Of a stretch of 64,000 bases of DNA, positions 1 to 11,815 are shown one piece after another. Below the pieces are notes generated by a model. It was not told the DNA's origin. It ran no database searches and saw nothing but the letters and a program-made list of their open reading frames with translations. The stretch's first letter is position 1. Each line of letters starts with the position of its first letter. The DNA comes from Dichetophora obliterata (lineage: Eukaryota; Arthropoda; Insecta; Diptera; Sciomyzidae): positions 34,425,563-34,489,562 of the forward strand of contig OY986437.1 in assembly GCA_963920525.1 (NCBI GenBank). The letters are read 5' to 3'. Both the position numbers and the translations under genes were made by a program.

Positions 1-2298
1 CGGTAGAAGTTCAGCAATATAAAAGAGACTACAGAATTCTTGATCTTTTATCAAAATTTATGGAAAATTGTCGCTTATCTTCACAAATTTATTGGTAAAA
101 TTAGTTGTGTTCATTGTTTTAAAAATATTACTAATTCATTTATGATTTAGAGGCGCATACATTGCCAAGAAGAGTTGTTACGTAAAATGCGTTATATATA
201 AAGTTGCCTAAGCATAAACTATTTTTCAATTTCATGTTTTTTAACTTTGCAAAACATTTTTCAATAAAATAAAAAAAAAAAATTGTATGTTATTGAATTT
301 CGACCCTAGGCACTTTAAACATATTTAGGTGTCTTCAGAGCTTATATTAACACTATCTTACTTTTATTCATCTTCCTTTTTCTTGCTTCCTATCCTATTG
401 AAACCCCTGTGACCAAAATGATATCATGTTGTTTTGTTTTTTGTTTTTTTACCACTCGTTTCACATATAAACAGCAAAAATGTATTCGTTTTCCTCTAAA
501 AATCTTTAGCATTTCTAAGCAAATCGTAGTCAGCAAAATTGTTTAGATTTAATTTTTTATTTTTGTTTTTTTCATTAGAATTGTAAAGTATCTGTTGCAA
601 CGAAACTGTTACACAATGTGACAAAAATAAAAAAAAAGATCATATTGACCCAGAATTTGACTTACGAATGACGTCCAACATGTTATATACTATACAATTC
701 TTCAGACTTGAGGACCAACAATGGAGCGTTTTACGTTTTAGTTTATTTTGACACGATCACGATTCTTGTACTGGACAGGACAGACTTCAATATAAATTGA
801 TTTTTGTTACAAGATAACACAAGCTCCGAGCTAAACTCAAAAACACTAGGAATAGTTTTCTTAATAATTTGCTTAGAACTCATTGTGGCGTGGATTAAAA
901 AATAATAATACTTTTAATTGCTACAAAATGATAGCTCAAATAAAGCGGAATAATTAAAAATATTTGCATTTCTTGAACATGCTGCTTGGTTGGCTAATAT
1001 TGTCGCACGGTTTTAGTAGTATCGCTTGAAATCTATCAATTTGCATGCTCCAAATAAGCAAAAAAAAAAACAAAAACAACACCATGACTTCGTAAGATTC
1101 TAGCCAATAGCGGCTAGCATAAAAAAGAACTTGTTCCGGATATTTGTTTATTTGTTAGCTGCAATGGTCATAACACAATCGTTGGCTAGCAATCGGCAGG
1201 CATGCGATGCGTTGGTTGGTTTGTTGTGTGGTTGGTGTTTGTTGGCCTTAATGTGCCCGTCAGCCAGCTAACCAGTCAGCCAGATGTTGTGCCGGACGCT
1301 TATGTTTTATATTCAAATTAGGCGAATTAAGCATGAACTTTGCTGCTTTTGTGGTTGTTAGACAGTGTTCTTGTTCATGGCAGCGGCGATAACAACCGAT
1401 ATTAACGGAGAACTCATAAAAAATTCAAAAGGGAAACATGTAGCTAGATTTCATTGAATGTTCCGGGCACCTCAAGGCTGTTTAAGTATCTTGATACTTA
1501 CATGAGTGTGTGTGTGTTTATGAATGGCTTTTGATCTCTAATCCAAATAATCAGCGCCCTAACAACAGCGCTCATTCCAAAAGCACTTTCAGTTAAGTCG
1601 TTTTTATATGTATTCTACTTACTTTTTAGCCAACATAAGCTATCTAGTCCTTTTGCTGTAAACCAAATGAATGATATGCTATGCAGGTATTAAGAAAAAA
1701 AAAATTGGAACAAAAATTATTTGTTTTATTAAAACTAAAGTCAAGCAACATTAATTGCACGAACTCGCTCTAAGAGCACGATATTATGTGATATGGTATG
1801 TTCGGGTTAAGAGTTCTTTATTTTTGGAATTTTTAAGGGGACCTATGAACATGTTGAACGTTTGTTAAGCAGCAGGAAATGAGTCGAACAAAGTCAATAA
1901 AAGAGAGTGTGGTGTTAGTCGTGTCGAGCAGTCATGCTTTGATTCCATTTAGTAGTTGCCACCCACCTGTTATGATCAAACCTAAGATAAGATATTGATG
2001 CCAGAGTAGTGACTTTAGTAGAATTGGTAAATCGACAAAATGTGGTAGAATTTTTTTGTCCTCAGACCGACTTTGGGTTAAGTGATAGGTAATTTTTCAA
2101 TTAAGTGAATATTGTCAATCTATACATATTTGAAGTAAAGCTTTTGTTTGTATGTATACAAACCTTTATCTTTTAGCTAATATAAAGTAGTTTTGGCACA
2201 GTTTTTCTACGAAACTAAACGGCAGTCACTTTACATAAACCCTTTTTTACGAACACTTTCACCAACCACACACAACAATTATAATTTACGTAGGCATT
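1..2298. other. Unassigned AT-rich non-coding DNA
   Basis: No open frame of interest on either strand. The stretch has A/T runs, a short GT microsatellite near 1505-1520 and a less AT-rich patch near 1140-1400 with repeated GGTTGG/CAGCCAG words, as often seen in fly introns or intergenic DNA. I recognise no transposon here. Confidence 0.5.
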
Positions 2299-2495
2299 TT
2301 AAGGGGATGGTGCTGTTTTAAAAAAATTTTGGGACATTTTTTTATTTTTTCAAAATGTACTAAAATATTTCAAGAGTATTTTGCAAAAATTTCAAATAAA
2401 TCGTGCTAAAACTAATGAATATACATCGTTTCAAGTGAACAGACCTCATGTTCGATTTTTATACATGCATGCCTGAAAACGTTGAATTATCATAA

Positions 2496-2945
2496 AGCTA
2501 CAGTGCCCTTCCTTCAGAAGTTACAGAAACCATAAACCCAGTCTACGAAGATTTGAGCAAGGACGCACTTTTGCATCGGTTTCTTGGAGTTTTCACGCAG
2601 AATAACAACGAGAGTTTCAATGAACTTATTTGGAAAATCTCTCCAAAATCAGTGCGCGGTTCTGCAATCATTGTTGAAATCGCAGCAAATGTTGCAGCAT
2701 ACACTTTCAATGAAGGATCTTTCGCTTTATTGTCCTTTTTGAATGAAATGGGCATCTCTACAGGCCCAAGTGCTCACAAATGGGAGCGCGCATTTGACGA
2801 ATTACGAATAACCATAGCAGATGAAAAAGCTGCAAGTACAAGTAAAGAGGGTAGAATGCAACGCAGGCAAGTGCACAAAAATGCATTGGACATCCTGAAT
2901 GACAGCGTTTTACTGTACGGAGCTGGCATTGATGACTCTGTGTAA
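2496..2945 (+). pseudogene. C-terminal fragment of a Kolobok/Mutator-like transposase
   Basis: About 150 codons are open to a TAA at 2943-2945. The frame has no ATG at its start and is preceded in frame by a stop. The peptide holds PVYEDLSKDALLHRF, then TQNNNESFNELIWKISPK, then a Ser/Lys/Arg-rich tail. The TQN-x-NESFN-x-x-IW-x-x-x-PK pattern marks the C-terminal part of a transposase family common in insects and cnidarians (annotated as Kolobok or Mutator-like). The N-terminal and catalytic parts are missing: the 200 bp between the TIR and this fragment has no matching frame. It is a dead fragment, and a TTAA-type element fits the TIRs around it. Confidence 0.6.
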
Positions 2946-3944
2946 GAATAAAAGATTATACCCTTTTATTGATATGTTTTTTTTGATTTTCGATAAAAAA
3001 ATAACTTTAAATCGATTTTCTGGAAAACAACATTTTTGAAGTCGGTGAACAAGATGCAGCAAAATCTACTTGACCGATCGTTTTGAAATTTCTTACACTA
3101 TTTCTACACATAAATCAACTGGTAATGCCGAAGCGTTTTTTTTTTCTTTTTTTTTTCTTTTTTAAAATAAAATAACCTCAATTTTTCAGCGAAAATCGCG
3201 TTTTTGACTTCAAAACGCTACCAAAAAACAAAGAACATTTAAAATAAAAACTCTTCGGTGCTAAAAATAAAGCATTTTTATTTTTTTTCCAAACAAGTGT
3301 AAGTAAATAAGTAAAAGTCAAACTATAAAATGTACCTTAGTAACATAAATTTATGTACAACACTTCAAATGTAGTTCAAAGCAAATATAACTTATTTTGT
3401 TTAATATTATTTTTTTATTAAAATACTATGAAGGACTTTTATGTAGAACAAGATAAAGCTTATTTAAAAAACTTGTTGTTATTAAAAAAATTTTAATGTA
3501 TTGTATTTATAAAGTTCATAGAAAATATTTACATGTGCAACACCTATTTTTATTGATTTTATGGAATAAAATAGAAATATATATAGATTTTATAAAAGAA
3601 TATGTCTTCCTTTCTTATATATGACTTGGTTAAGCGTGAAAGGCATGAACTACAAAACGATCTGAGCCATCGATTTTCTTAAAGAACTGTTTTCATACAC
3701 TTCTTCGACTCGAACTAGCACCCGTTTTTATAAACTTGGGCCGAAAAATGTCCCACAGACTTTCGATAGGATTCATGTCGTGACTACCAGCAAGTCACTA
3801 CAGTACGGGTATATTTCAGATTTATTGAAAGTCATTTGTGGCTGGGAAAGAATTTGTTAGTGCATTGACCTGCTGAAAAGTCCAGTTATTCTGGAATTTA
3901 TAGCACGTGAACTCAATAAACACATCGTCTTTTAACTCAATATA

Positions 3945-5272
3945 AAGGGTGTCCCAACAAGAACGCAATTTTTAAATTTGGCGCCATTCGAAGTTTCATT
4001 GTTTGACATTTGAACAATTGTTATTGTTTGCTAGTAGAAGGTACGAGGTTAGTAAAAATGGAGCGCTACACGAATGAACAACGCATTCTCATTGTGAAAT
4101 TGTTTTACCAAAATGGTGAAAGTTTTGTGGCTACAGTTCGCAAATTGCGATCAATTTGGGGTCACAATAATGCTCCAAAAGAGTCAACTGCTCCAAAGAG
4201 ATTAATGGATAAATTTGCCAAAACTGGGTCAGTTAGTGATGTAAAGACAACAACGCGCCTTCGACCAGGTCGATCGACCGAAAATGTCGCAGCTGTACGT
4301 GATGATGTCGCTCAAGCTCCATCCACCTCAATTCGACACCGAGCTCAGCAAATTGGTGTCTCCAAATCCACTATGCAGCGAATTTTGACGAAAGATTTGC
4401 ATCTTCATGCATACAAAGCTCAATTGACTCAGGAACTGAAGCCAGCTGACCATCAGTGTCTACATGGACAGCGAAGGGAGTTCGTCAATTGGGTATTGGA
4501 GAGACAACATGAAAATGCTGATTTTGCCGCTAAAATCATCTTCAGTGACGAGGCCCATTTCCATCTTGATGGCTTCGTCAATAGGCAGAATTGTCGCATT
4601 TGGGGTGAGGAAAATCTTCGAGTGATTCACGAGAAGCAAATGCATCCTCAACGTGTCACTGTGTGGTGTGATTTTTGGGCTGGAGGAATCATTGAACCTT
4701 TTTTTTATGAAAATGAGGCAGGTCAAGCGCAAACAGTCAATGGTGTTCGGTATCGTGAAGTGATAACCAGTTTTTTCTTGCCTAGAATTGAAGAAATAAT
4801 TGTGGAGGGCATGTGGTTCCAACAAGACGGCGTCACATGTCATACAGCCAGAGAAACAATTCAATTGCTGCATCAGTCATTTCCCGGTCGTGTTATTTCG
4901 CGTTTTGGAGATCAGAATTGGCCGCCTAGATCGTGCGATTAAACACCATTAGATTTTTTTCTTTGGGGTTTTTTGAAGTCGATGGTTTACGCGAATAAGC
5001 CGAATACGACTCAAGCCTTAAAAGAGGAAATTGGACACTGCATTAATGAAATACCGCAGCATTTATGAAACGGTCATTGAAAATTTCATTAAAAGATCGC
5101 GTGTATGCCAGCAAAGTCGCGGTGGCCATCTGTTCCATATATGGACGATATATTGTTCCATACATAACGTCATTCTGTCTACTTTAAGATATAATAAAGT
5201 TTCACGATTTTTTTTTTAAATATCTGTGTTTTATTTAAAATTTAAAAATTGCGCTCTTGTTGGGACACCCTT
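3945..5272 (+). mobile_element. Mariner element, DD41D (rosa-like) type
   Basis: The element is 1328 bp, with TIRs starting AAGGGTGTCCCAACAAGA on the left and the same on the right apart from one mismatch in about 32 bp. TA target duplications lie at 3943-3944 and 5273-5274. Size and flanks are typical for mariner. It inserted into the Tc1-like gene around it. Near-perfect TIRs beside a broken ORF suggest moderate age. Confidence 0.9.
4058..5160 (+). pseudogene. DD41D mariner transposase, nonsense-mutated
   Basis: Translation from the ATG at 4058 (an upstream ATG at 4010 is in frame but adds a non-family tail) gives a helix-turn-helix N-terminus. The catalytic region follows: IIFSDEAHFHLDGF (first Asp), RVTVWCDFWAGG, and WFQQDGVTCHTA (second Asp). 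The frame ends at a TAA at 4940-4942 right after WPPRSCD. Past it the same frame continues TPLDFFLWGFLKS, with the third Asp 41 residues after the second, hence DD41D. The stop replaces what is usually a Leu. A further frameshift near 5065 moves the C-terminal ENFIKRSRV region to another frame. About 295 of roughly 350 residues are intact, so this copy is inactive but recent enough to read throughout. Confidence 0.85.
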
Positions 5273-6263
5273 TACATTTGTGCATTCGATTTGCACGAAA
5301 TAAAATACAGGGGAGACTTTCAGAGTATCTGAAACCGGCTGAAATCATCAATGATTCCAGCCCATGGTTACGCGCATACCTAATTTGTCGTAGCTATCGC
5401 AAATTGTTCCGGTAATTCTGGCAACCGTCGGACCCGTCAAGGTTGAACCTTTCCTCACCACTTAATACGACACTCCCAAATTCTTTCTTACAAAATTTGT
5501 ATTTTTCGGCATATCCTAGGCCGGCATATCCCGCAATTAGTCGTGGTAGAAGCCCGGGTTGAGAGAAGGGCGATTCATAACTAACGTTGGCATTTTCATC
5601 CAATATTTGTTGAATTCTGCTTCTGGCAACTCTTAGATCCAAATGTGCAGTAATTTCACCACAACTCATCCCTTTCTCCACAGCAAGACGTTGAATTCGT
5701 CTTTTGTGCCGTTGATCAATCACAGATTTTCTTTCACTACGCTTGATTATAGGATAGTTTCCAGGGTCTTTTGAAAAATTTGTTATGGTGTTTCGATGAC
5801 GATTTGCCCTAACACTTACGTTTATACCGGCTTCATTTAAGCCATTTATATTTCAACGATCTTCTTCAGATAAAGTGGTTCCACGTGGCATTTTTATTTA
5901 AAAAATAAAATAACTAAAAATAAAATATATTACCGTTATGTTTATGGTATTTCTTACTAAGATTATCAACAACATTTCGTAAATTTTACGTTATAGCATT
6001 TAAAACACAAAAAAGCAATTGTGCACATATTAATATATTCTATTACACACGCGAGATTTCACACTATTTTTGATTATCTATGAGGAACAAATATGAGGAA
6101 AAGAAGAATTTTCTATTCGACTAATAAACTCCATCCTTTAAAAAAATTTTTGGCAAACCTAAAAAAATTGTAATATTATTAAACAGAGAGAAAAAATTAA
6201 AAACATTTGTGCACATATACAGCGTGACTCAAAATGTGTTTATGTTCATTAATATGCTCAGTA

Positions 6264-8476
6264 TTATAACCAGGGTTCAGAAATTTTCACTCATGTAACA
6301 GAAATCTCCAACATAAATGTCAATAAACACTATTTGAAGCACACAACACACAATTTTATTTTCATTACATTTTTGTGTGTAACGTAGTTATCGTGTTGTT
6401 GATCATCCAACATGAATTCTTCGTTTTAATATTTGCTTGTGCGTCACAAACTCAAACAATGATCGATCTCAACAATTCTCTGTGTTTCAGTTTTACACTT
6501 ATGTTTGCGTCAAAATATTCATGTTGGAGAATTCAGGCCTTTGTCAAAACCAAAACAAAGACAATTTTTCCAACATGAACAAGTGGTGTTTGCAAAATTG
6601 GCTTTGTTTGTGTCAGTCATTAAGATCGATCACTACCGTCGTGTGGCGTAAAAAACAAATGCTGTTCTGGTTGCTGTGCAGCGTATTGAACTGGTTTTTG
6701 GCCAAGTGTAGCAAATTTCGGCGTCAATTAGAAAATATTTTAAAATATTAAAATAATAACCTAATAATATGTCTTTTCAAGAGTTTTAAACGTAATTTAC
6801 CAGTGTTAAGGGGTCGCTGATTTCGAATCTAAAATCAGAATTTTAAAATTCAAGATGGTGGATAGGGTTGCCACCTTAATTTTTTGTAGTTTTATGTATT
6901 CGGGGCTGGCAAAAAAAAAAATGGTACACTAAAAATGGGTCGCTGAATCCGAATCCATTGTCAGAATTTCCAAATTATAAAATTTTGAAATAATAGGGTT
7001 GCCACCTAATATTATGTCTTTTCAAGAGTTTTAAACGTCATTTATCAGTGTTAAGGGGTCGCTGATTTCGAATCTAAGATCAGATTTTAAAATTAAAGAT
7101 GGTGGATAGGGTTGCCACCTTAATTTTTTGTAGTTTTATGTATTCGGGGCTGGCAAAAAAAAAATGGTAAACTAAAAATGGGTCGCTGAATCCGAATCCA
7201 TTATCAGAATTTCCAAATTATAAAATTTTGAAATAATAGGGTTGCCACCTAATATTATGTCTTTTCAAGAGTTTTAAACGTCATTTATCAGTGTTAAGGG
7301 GTCGCTGATTTCGAATCTAAAGTCAGAATTTTAAAATTCAAGATGGTGGATAGGGTTGCCACCTTAATTTTTTGTAGTTTTATGAATTCGGGGCTGGCAA
7401 AAAAATGGTATACCAAAAATGGGTCGCTGAATCCGAATCCGTTGTCAGAATTTCCAAATTATAAAATTTTCGAAATTCGAAATCAGCTCTTGAAAAGACA
7501 TAATATTAGGTGGCAACCCTATTAATTCAAAATTTTATAATTTGGAAATTCTGACAACGGATTCGGATTCAGCGACCCATTTTTGGTATACCATTTTTTT
7601 TGCCAGCCCCGAATTCATAAAACTACAAAAAATTAAGGTGGAAACCCTATCCACCATCTTGAATTTTAAAATTCTGACTTTAGATTCGAAATCAGCGACC
7701 CCTTAACACTGATAAATGACGTTTAAAACTCTTGAAAAGACATAATATTAGGTGGCAACCCTATTATTTCAAAATATTATAATTTGGAAATTCTGACAAT
7801 GGATTCGGATTCAGCGACCCATTTTTAGTGTACCATTTTTTTTTTTGCCAGCCCCGAATACATAAAACTACAAAAAATTAAGGTGGCAACCCTATCCACC
7901 ATCTTGAATTTTAAAATTCTGATTTTAGATTCGAAATCAGCGACCCCTTAACACTGATAAATGACGTTTAAAACTCTTGAAAAGACATATTATTAGGTTA
8001 TTATTTTAATATTTTAAAATATTTTCTAATTGACGCCGAAATTTGCTACACTTGGCCAAAAACCAGTTCAATACGCTGCACAGCAACCAGAACAGCATTT
8101 GTTTTTTACGCCACACGACGGTAGTGATCGATCTTAATGACTGACACAAACAAAGCCAATTTTGCAAACACCACTTGTTCATGTTGGAAAAATTGTCTTT
8201 GTTTTGGTTTTGACAAAGGCCTGAATTCTCCAACATGAATAGTATTTTGACGCAAACATAAGTGTAAAACTGAAACACAGAGAATTGTTGAGATCGATCA
8301 TTGTTTGAGTTTGTGACGCACAAGCAAATATTAAAACGAAGAATTCATGTTGGATGATCAACAACACGATAACTGCGTTACACACAAAAATGAAATGAAA
8401 ATAAAATTGTGTGTTGTGTGCTTCAAGCAAATGTTTGTGAGTGAAGGTGTGTGAATATTCTGAACCCTGATTATAA
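6264..8476. mobile_element. Foldback element with tandem repeats in its arms
   Basis: The 2.2 kb is almost entirely one inverted repeat centred near 7490. Outer ends read TTATAACCAGGGTTCAG on the left and, on the minus strand, TTATAATCAGGGTTCAG on the right. Each arm has a unique outer part of about 500 bp (for example the block at 6373-6420 mirrored at 8340-8390) and an inner part of about 240-bp tandem units. The arms are nearly identical, differing mainly near the tips. Open frames of about 105 codons in both arms (6437-6751 and its mirror 8006-8323) are copies of one another and match nothing I know. Structure matches Drosophila FB-type foldbacks. TTATAA on both sides may be the target duplication. 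Confidence 0.85.
6767..7985. repeat. Approx. 240-bp tandem units in the foldback arms
   Basis: Each unit runs from the CTAATAATATGTCTTTTCAA-type word through GGGTCGCTGAT, GGGTTGCCACC and GGGGCTGGC to the next GGGTTGCCACC. Starts are near 6767, 7005 and 7250 on the plus strand. The mirrored array runs from about 7490 to 7985. Units differ by a few substitutions and A-run lengths. Confidence 0.85.
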
Positions 8477-8479
8477 CCC

Positions 8480-9000
8480 ACATAGAAAAGTTACAAACCT
8501 CCTGGTCAGGGGATGTTGGAGGCCATTCGTCAACAGAAATAAAACATGGCACATTTGCTCTTTGAAGGATTTTTGCCTTGTGTGCTGGAAAAGAATCTTG
8601 CTGAAAACAAAAGTGACCCGCTCCATAAATTTGCTTGGCATGCCGCATAAGATAGTTCTTTAAAACACGTTCTAAGTAAAATTCCGAATTATTTTAACGC
8701 CTTTTTCGATAAGAAGAAGGGGCCATTTGCCTTTTCGCAGAAAGCACCCCAAACCATGATTGACGAAACATTTTGAAATGTTTCAATGGTTTTTTTTCTT
8801 TAGAATTATCTGCCATGCAAGCTACGTACACTCTATCATTTTGCGAGTTGTGGCTTGCTTGCAAAAGCAAGAGTTTTTCTTCGGAAAATATGATACTGCA
8901 ACCTGCGTGCCGGCGAAAGATCTCTGCACCTTTTTCCTTTCGCAATATTATTATTATTATTGACAAAACTTTTGAAACGGTTCATGCAAAAAGTGTACAA
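8480..9000 (-). pseudogene. Tc1/mariner (maT-like) transposase fragment
   Basis: Minus-strand peptides include IIFSEEKLLLLQASHNSQND (first catalytic block, SEEK in place of SDEK), a tryptophan-rich block, GHFCFQQDSFPAHKAK (second Asp) and FISVDEWPPTSPDQEV. The pattern is typical of Tc1/mariner proteins with FQQD-S-PAH-K and SPD motifs. The order runs from about 8960 down to 8480, in at least two frames. The N-terminus is absent and the C-terminus is cut by the foldback insertion. I cannot place the third acidic residue, so DD37D or another subtype remains open. Confidence 0.65.
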
Positions 9001-9340
9001 TTAATGCCAGAGTCGTAAAAAAACTACATATGTTTTCCAGTGTTGCTTCTTTTTGTGTTATTGGTATTTATATAGGTGCGACAGTTACTTTGATTCACAC
9101 TGTAAATATTTTACTGAGGTACATGAAATAAATATACCAACATTATTCATGTCTCAAAAAAAAAATCTTGAAAACATGACTTTTTCGGCTTTAAAATAGT
9201 ACCATCCCCTTAAGAAGTCAGTGACTTTTTTTAATTTCCCGCGTAGTAACTTTAAATGCAACAGTGGTCCTGTCAACTATCATCTGTTCATAGACTACTG
9301 TCAAATATTGAGTAAGCTGCGTCATTAAATTTGTGTTTTT

Positions 9341-10200
9341 CGGCGAAAATGGAAAAAACTAAATTTCGTGTACTCATCAAGCATTCTTTTTTGTATAAAA
9401 AAACACCACTGAAACCAAAGAAAGGCTTGATAAATACCATGGGGACTCTACACCATAAATTTCAACGGTTACGAAGTGGTTTTCTGCATTCCGTTGTATA
9501 CAATTCCGTTGAGAACCATCAGTGTCGCCGAACTTTTAGGTCGTCCAAAAGAGCTCGTTGGACATGGAATGATATTGGACGATCGGAGAATGAAAGTGCA
9601 TGAGGTAGTGATCCTGAGGCTGTAGGGCAACTCATATGACCGGGCATCTCATATCACATTTGACATGAATATTTTGGCACGAAGAAGCTATTCGCATGAT
9701 TAGTGCCACGTTTGCTAGCACTCAACCATAAGCGCAGCCGAGAGACAACTTCAAAAGAGTGTTTGGCAATGTTCAACCGCAATCCGAAGCACGCAGACGA
9801 AACGTGGATACATCACAACATACCACGGATAAAGAAACAGACAAAGTAGTGGATTTCTCCGGGTGAACGGGCACAAAAGAATGCCGAGGTGGGTCTGCCG
9901 GAAAACATGGCCATGGTGACACTTTTTTGGAATGCATGCGGAGTTAATCGCATCGATTACCCTGAAAAGGGTAAAACGATCAACGGCGAATACTATTCAC
10001 AGCTGTTGGATAGATTTGGCATTGGAATGAAGCAAAAACGAGCCAATTTAGCCCTCTGCGACTATTTCCTCTTTCCAAACCTGAAAAAAAACCTCGGTTG
10101 TAACAGATTTTAGTCCAATGAAGAGGTCATCACTAAAACAAACATCCTTGATAAAGCATATTATTTGGAATGAATATAAAAATTGGAAAAACGCTGGACC
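9341..10200 (+). pseudogene. Mariner (mauritiana/irritans-type) transposase relic
   Basis: Starting at the ATG at 9349, MEKTKFRVLIKHSFLYKK is the conserved N-terminus of classical mariner transposase. Downstream, in shifting frames, come DETWIHHNIPRIKKQTK (first catalytic Asp), WISPGERAQKNAEVGLP, a WNACGVNRIDYPEKGKT block, and then CDYFLFPNLKKNLG, the region of the third Asp. The part with the second Asp is missing between about 10020 and 10050, so there is an internal deletion plus frameshifts and stops. Clear TIRs were not found. This is an old, inactive DD34D-type copy unrelated to the two DD41D elements. Confidence 0.8.
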
Positions 10201-10493
10201 AAATGTATCAATCTAATATGAGACTTTGATGAGAAATAAAATCTTTTTTGACGAAAAAATTAAATTTTACATTATTAATTTTATTAGAGGACTTTACTTA
10301 TGAGCTATTTAGATCAAGCAAATTTTGAAGTAGGCAACAACGACAACTCTGTACGGAGCCAATCACACAGCAGACTAGACAGACTGTTTTAGAAGTAGCT
10401 ACCCGTTCCATCTTCAGTAGTCTCGAGTGATTCGGCTGTGAACTAATTGAACATTCTAGTTTAATAGCAATTTAAAAAAGTTAACACGCTACC

Positions 10494-10518
10494 TATATAA
10501 ACAAAAGTGAGCGCATCA
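10494..10518 (+). promoter_or_regulatory. Possible TATA plus initiator core promoter
   Basis: TATATAA at 10494-10500 is followed by TCAGTG, an arthropod initiator match, with its A at 10518. The 24-nt spacing is a few bases shorter than the usual 26-31 nt, which lowers confidence. No CpG or GAGA signature is seen. Confidence 0.25.
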
Positions 10519-10674
10519 GTGGCGAATACACGAACTTAATTATCAATTTGCTCAATCAAAAACTGAACAAAATAGTTTCAGCTGCTCGTAGATAACATCA
10601 AATAAATTCTTGCGTATTGAAACATTGACAGTTATTAACAGTTAAGTGTTTCAATAAAACGCTATCAAAATAAA

Positions 10675-10743
10675 ATGGTTATGTTAACAAATCGTGTTTC
10701 TGTAATTGACATTCTAATTGTTGTTGTTTTGTTTTCGGTCTGA
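10675..10743 (+). CDS. Very short ORF resembling a signal peptide
   Basis: The 22-codon frame MVMLTNRVSVIDILIVVVLF ends with a TGA. Its ATG lies in a fly-like context (AAATAAAATGG). The peptide has a short polar start, one Arg, and a hydrophobic Ile/Val/Leu/Phe run, as in an N-terminal signal sequence. It lies about 155 nt downstream of the candidate initiator. It could be the first exon of a secreted-protein gene, but no convincing splice donor is seen before the stop. It could equally be chance. Confidence 0.15.
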   Translation: MVMLTNRVSVIDILIVVVLFSV

Positions 10744-11815
10744 TAGCAATGGCTGATTCGGCGGCGCAGGTCCAGCGAACAACATGATACGTAGCTAATA
10801 TCCAAATGCAATTCAATTATTCCGAATTAAGTTGCTACGTGATTTTTTTGACTTTTTATTTGTTTTTTTTTTTGTTTTATGTCAATAGCCAAATCAATTT
10901 TCGATTGATACTTTTTGTTTTTATTTTTGAGACATTAACAACTGCAGCTGAGCAACAGTTTAAATTGGTTGACATGTTGTTCTTAGCCGAATAGCAAACA
11001 GCTACTGAATTGCGCTGTAATGCAATACATACAAAGATACTCGTACAAGCATTACCAAAAATTATACAATAAGTGCAGTGCACCAGAAATAATAAAAAAA
11101 ATAAACAAAATATAAAAATCAAGCCAACATTAGTAGAAATCGTGCACCAGAAATATTAGAATTGAAGGTATACCATTACGTAGTTGTTTCAGTATAAAAA
11201 CACACTGCAGTTAGCTATTCAATTGTGCGGGTTTAGACTGTGTTTGCAGTTGCTCAGTCAGTCTACGTGTGTGTCTGTGTCTCACATGATTTATCTCTAT
11301 AGCTTTTTGTTTATTGTTATGTTTATCGCTGTAGTTCTGAGCGATAATCGCCACTTTGGTGGCCTGCTAGCTGGCAATTATTTTATTTAATTATGTTATC
11401 AATCAAACTAATGGTCAGATCAGGTTGCCTCGATTTGCTAGAATTTAAATATGAGCAAACAGAAACAAAAAACGAAAAAAAACCATTACGATTTGTAGTT
11501 TGTTTGTTAAATGTTTGGTCAAATATTTTGATTTTATTGACTCTAATTTGTTTTTAAAGTTGCTGCAAATTGATGGCGCTTGAGTTGTTGTAGTTTATTG
11601 AGCTATCGTTATGCCATTGAAGGTATTTAGAAAAGAATTCCGGATTCTATAGTTGTTGATGGAAGCTGCTCGGAGATAACAATAACTCGCTAAGCCAAAA
11701 GTATTTTCTTTATTTATACATTCTTTCGAGTTAAAAATATGTTTTCGGTAATTGCAAACGAATCACTGTGTATGATTTTATTCTTGATCAAGTTCACAAA
11801 AGATAGGGCAAATAA

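Larger units (their letters stand above)
3636..5891 (-). pseudogene. Tc1-like transposase relic, split by a mariner
   Basis: Read on the minus strand, the start near 5891 encodes MPRGTTLSEEDR followed by a TGA. It continues with a helix-turn-helix region (IDQRHKRRIQRLAVEKGMS) and the first catalytic region, with LSGEERFNLDGSDG where Tc1 proteins have SDE. After the mariner insertion the frame resumes with WTFQQVNALTNSF, in which the second catalytic Asp is Val, and then HDMNPIESLWD, which keeps the third acidic residue (PIE-LW). Several stops and frameshifts make it inactive. The peptide is clearly Tc1-type (D-D-E with NPIE). The exact ends of the element were not found. Confidence 0.75.
6220..9102. 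mobile_element. Tc1/mariner relic split by a foldback element
   Basis: The left end is TA then CAGCGTGACTCAAAATGTG (6220 on). The right end on the minus strand is CAGTGTGAATCAAAGTAAC (ending 9102) next to TA at 9103-9104. Without the 2.2 kb foldback about 0.67 kb remains, which contains part of a transposase on the minus strand. It is therefore an internally deleted copy. Confidence 0.6.
2299..9213. mobile_element. TTAA-flanked DNA transposon (Kolobok-like), heavily invaded
   Basis: The left end is TTAA followed by GGGGATGGTGCTGTTTTAAA (from 2303). The right end, read on the minus strand, is TTAA followed by GGGGATGGTACTATTTTAAA (ending at 9209). The TIRs differ by two G/A changes over 20 bp and both sides carry TTAA, the target site used by Kolobok and piggyBac. 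A transposase C-terminal fragment lies just inside the left TIR. Most of the 6.9 kb is later insertions: a Tc1-like relic with a mariner in it, and a Tc1/mariner relic with a foldback in it. The original element was probably an internally deleted copy. Assignment to Kolobok rests on the TTAA site plus the protein fragment. The two ends could belong to two different copies of the family. Confidence 0.55.
10250..11815. other. Non-repetitive AT-rich DNA, possible host sequence
   Basis: No transposon ends or long frames are seen. The base composition is a little less AT-rich than its neighbours. A candidate promoter and short ORF lie at 10494-10743 (listed separately). The rest (10745-11815) is poly-T/A rich with no frame I would defend. 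Confidence 0.4.

Noticed and set aside
4460..4873. 137-codon minus-strand ORF
   Set aside because: Antisense shadow of the mariner transposase.
6800..7990. Regular repeats as a CRISPR-like array
   Set aside because: Units are 240 bp without unique spacers and lie in an inverted repeat of a eukaryotic foldback.
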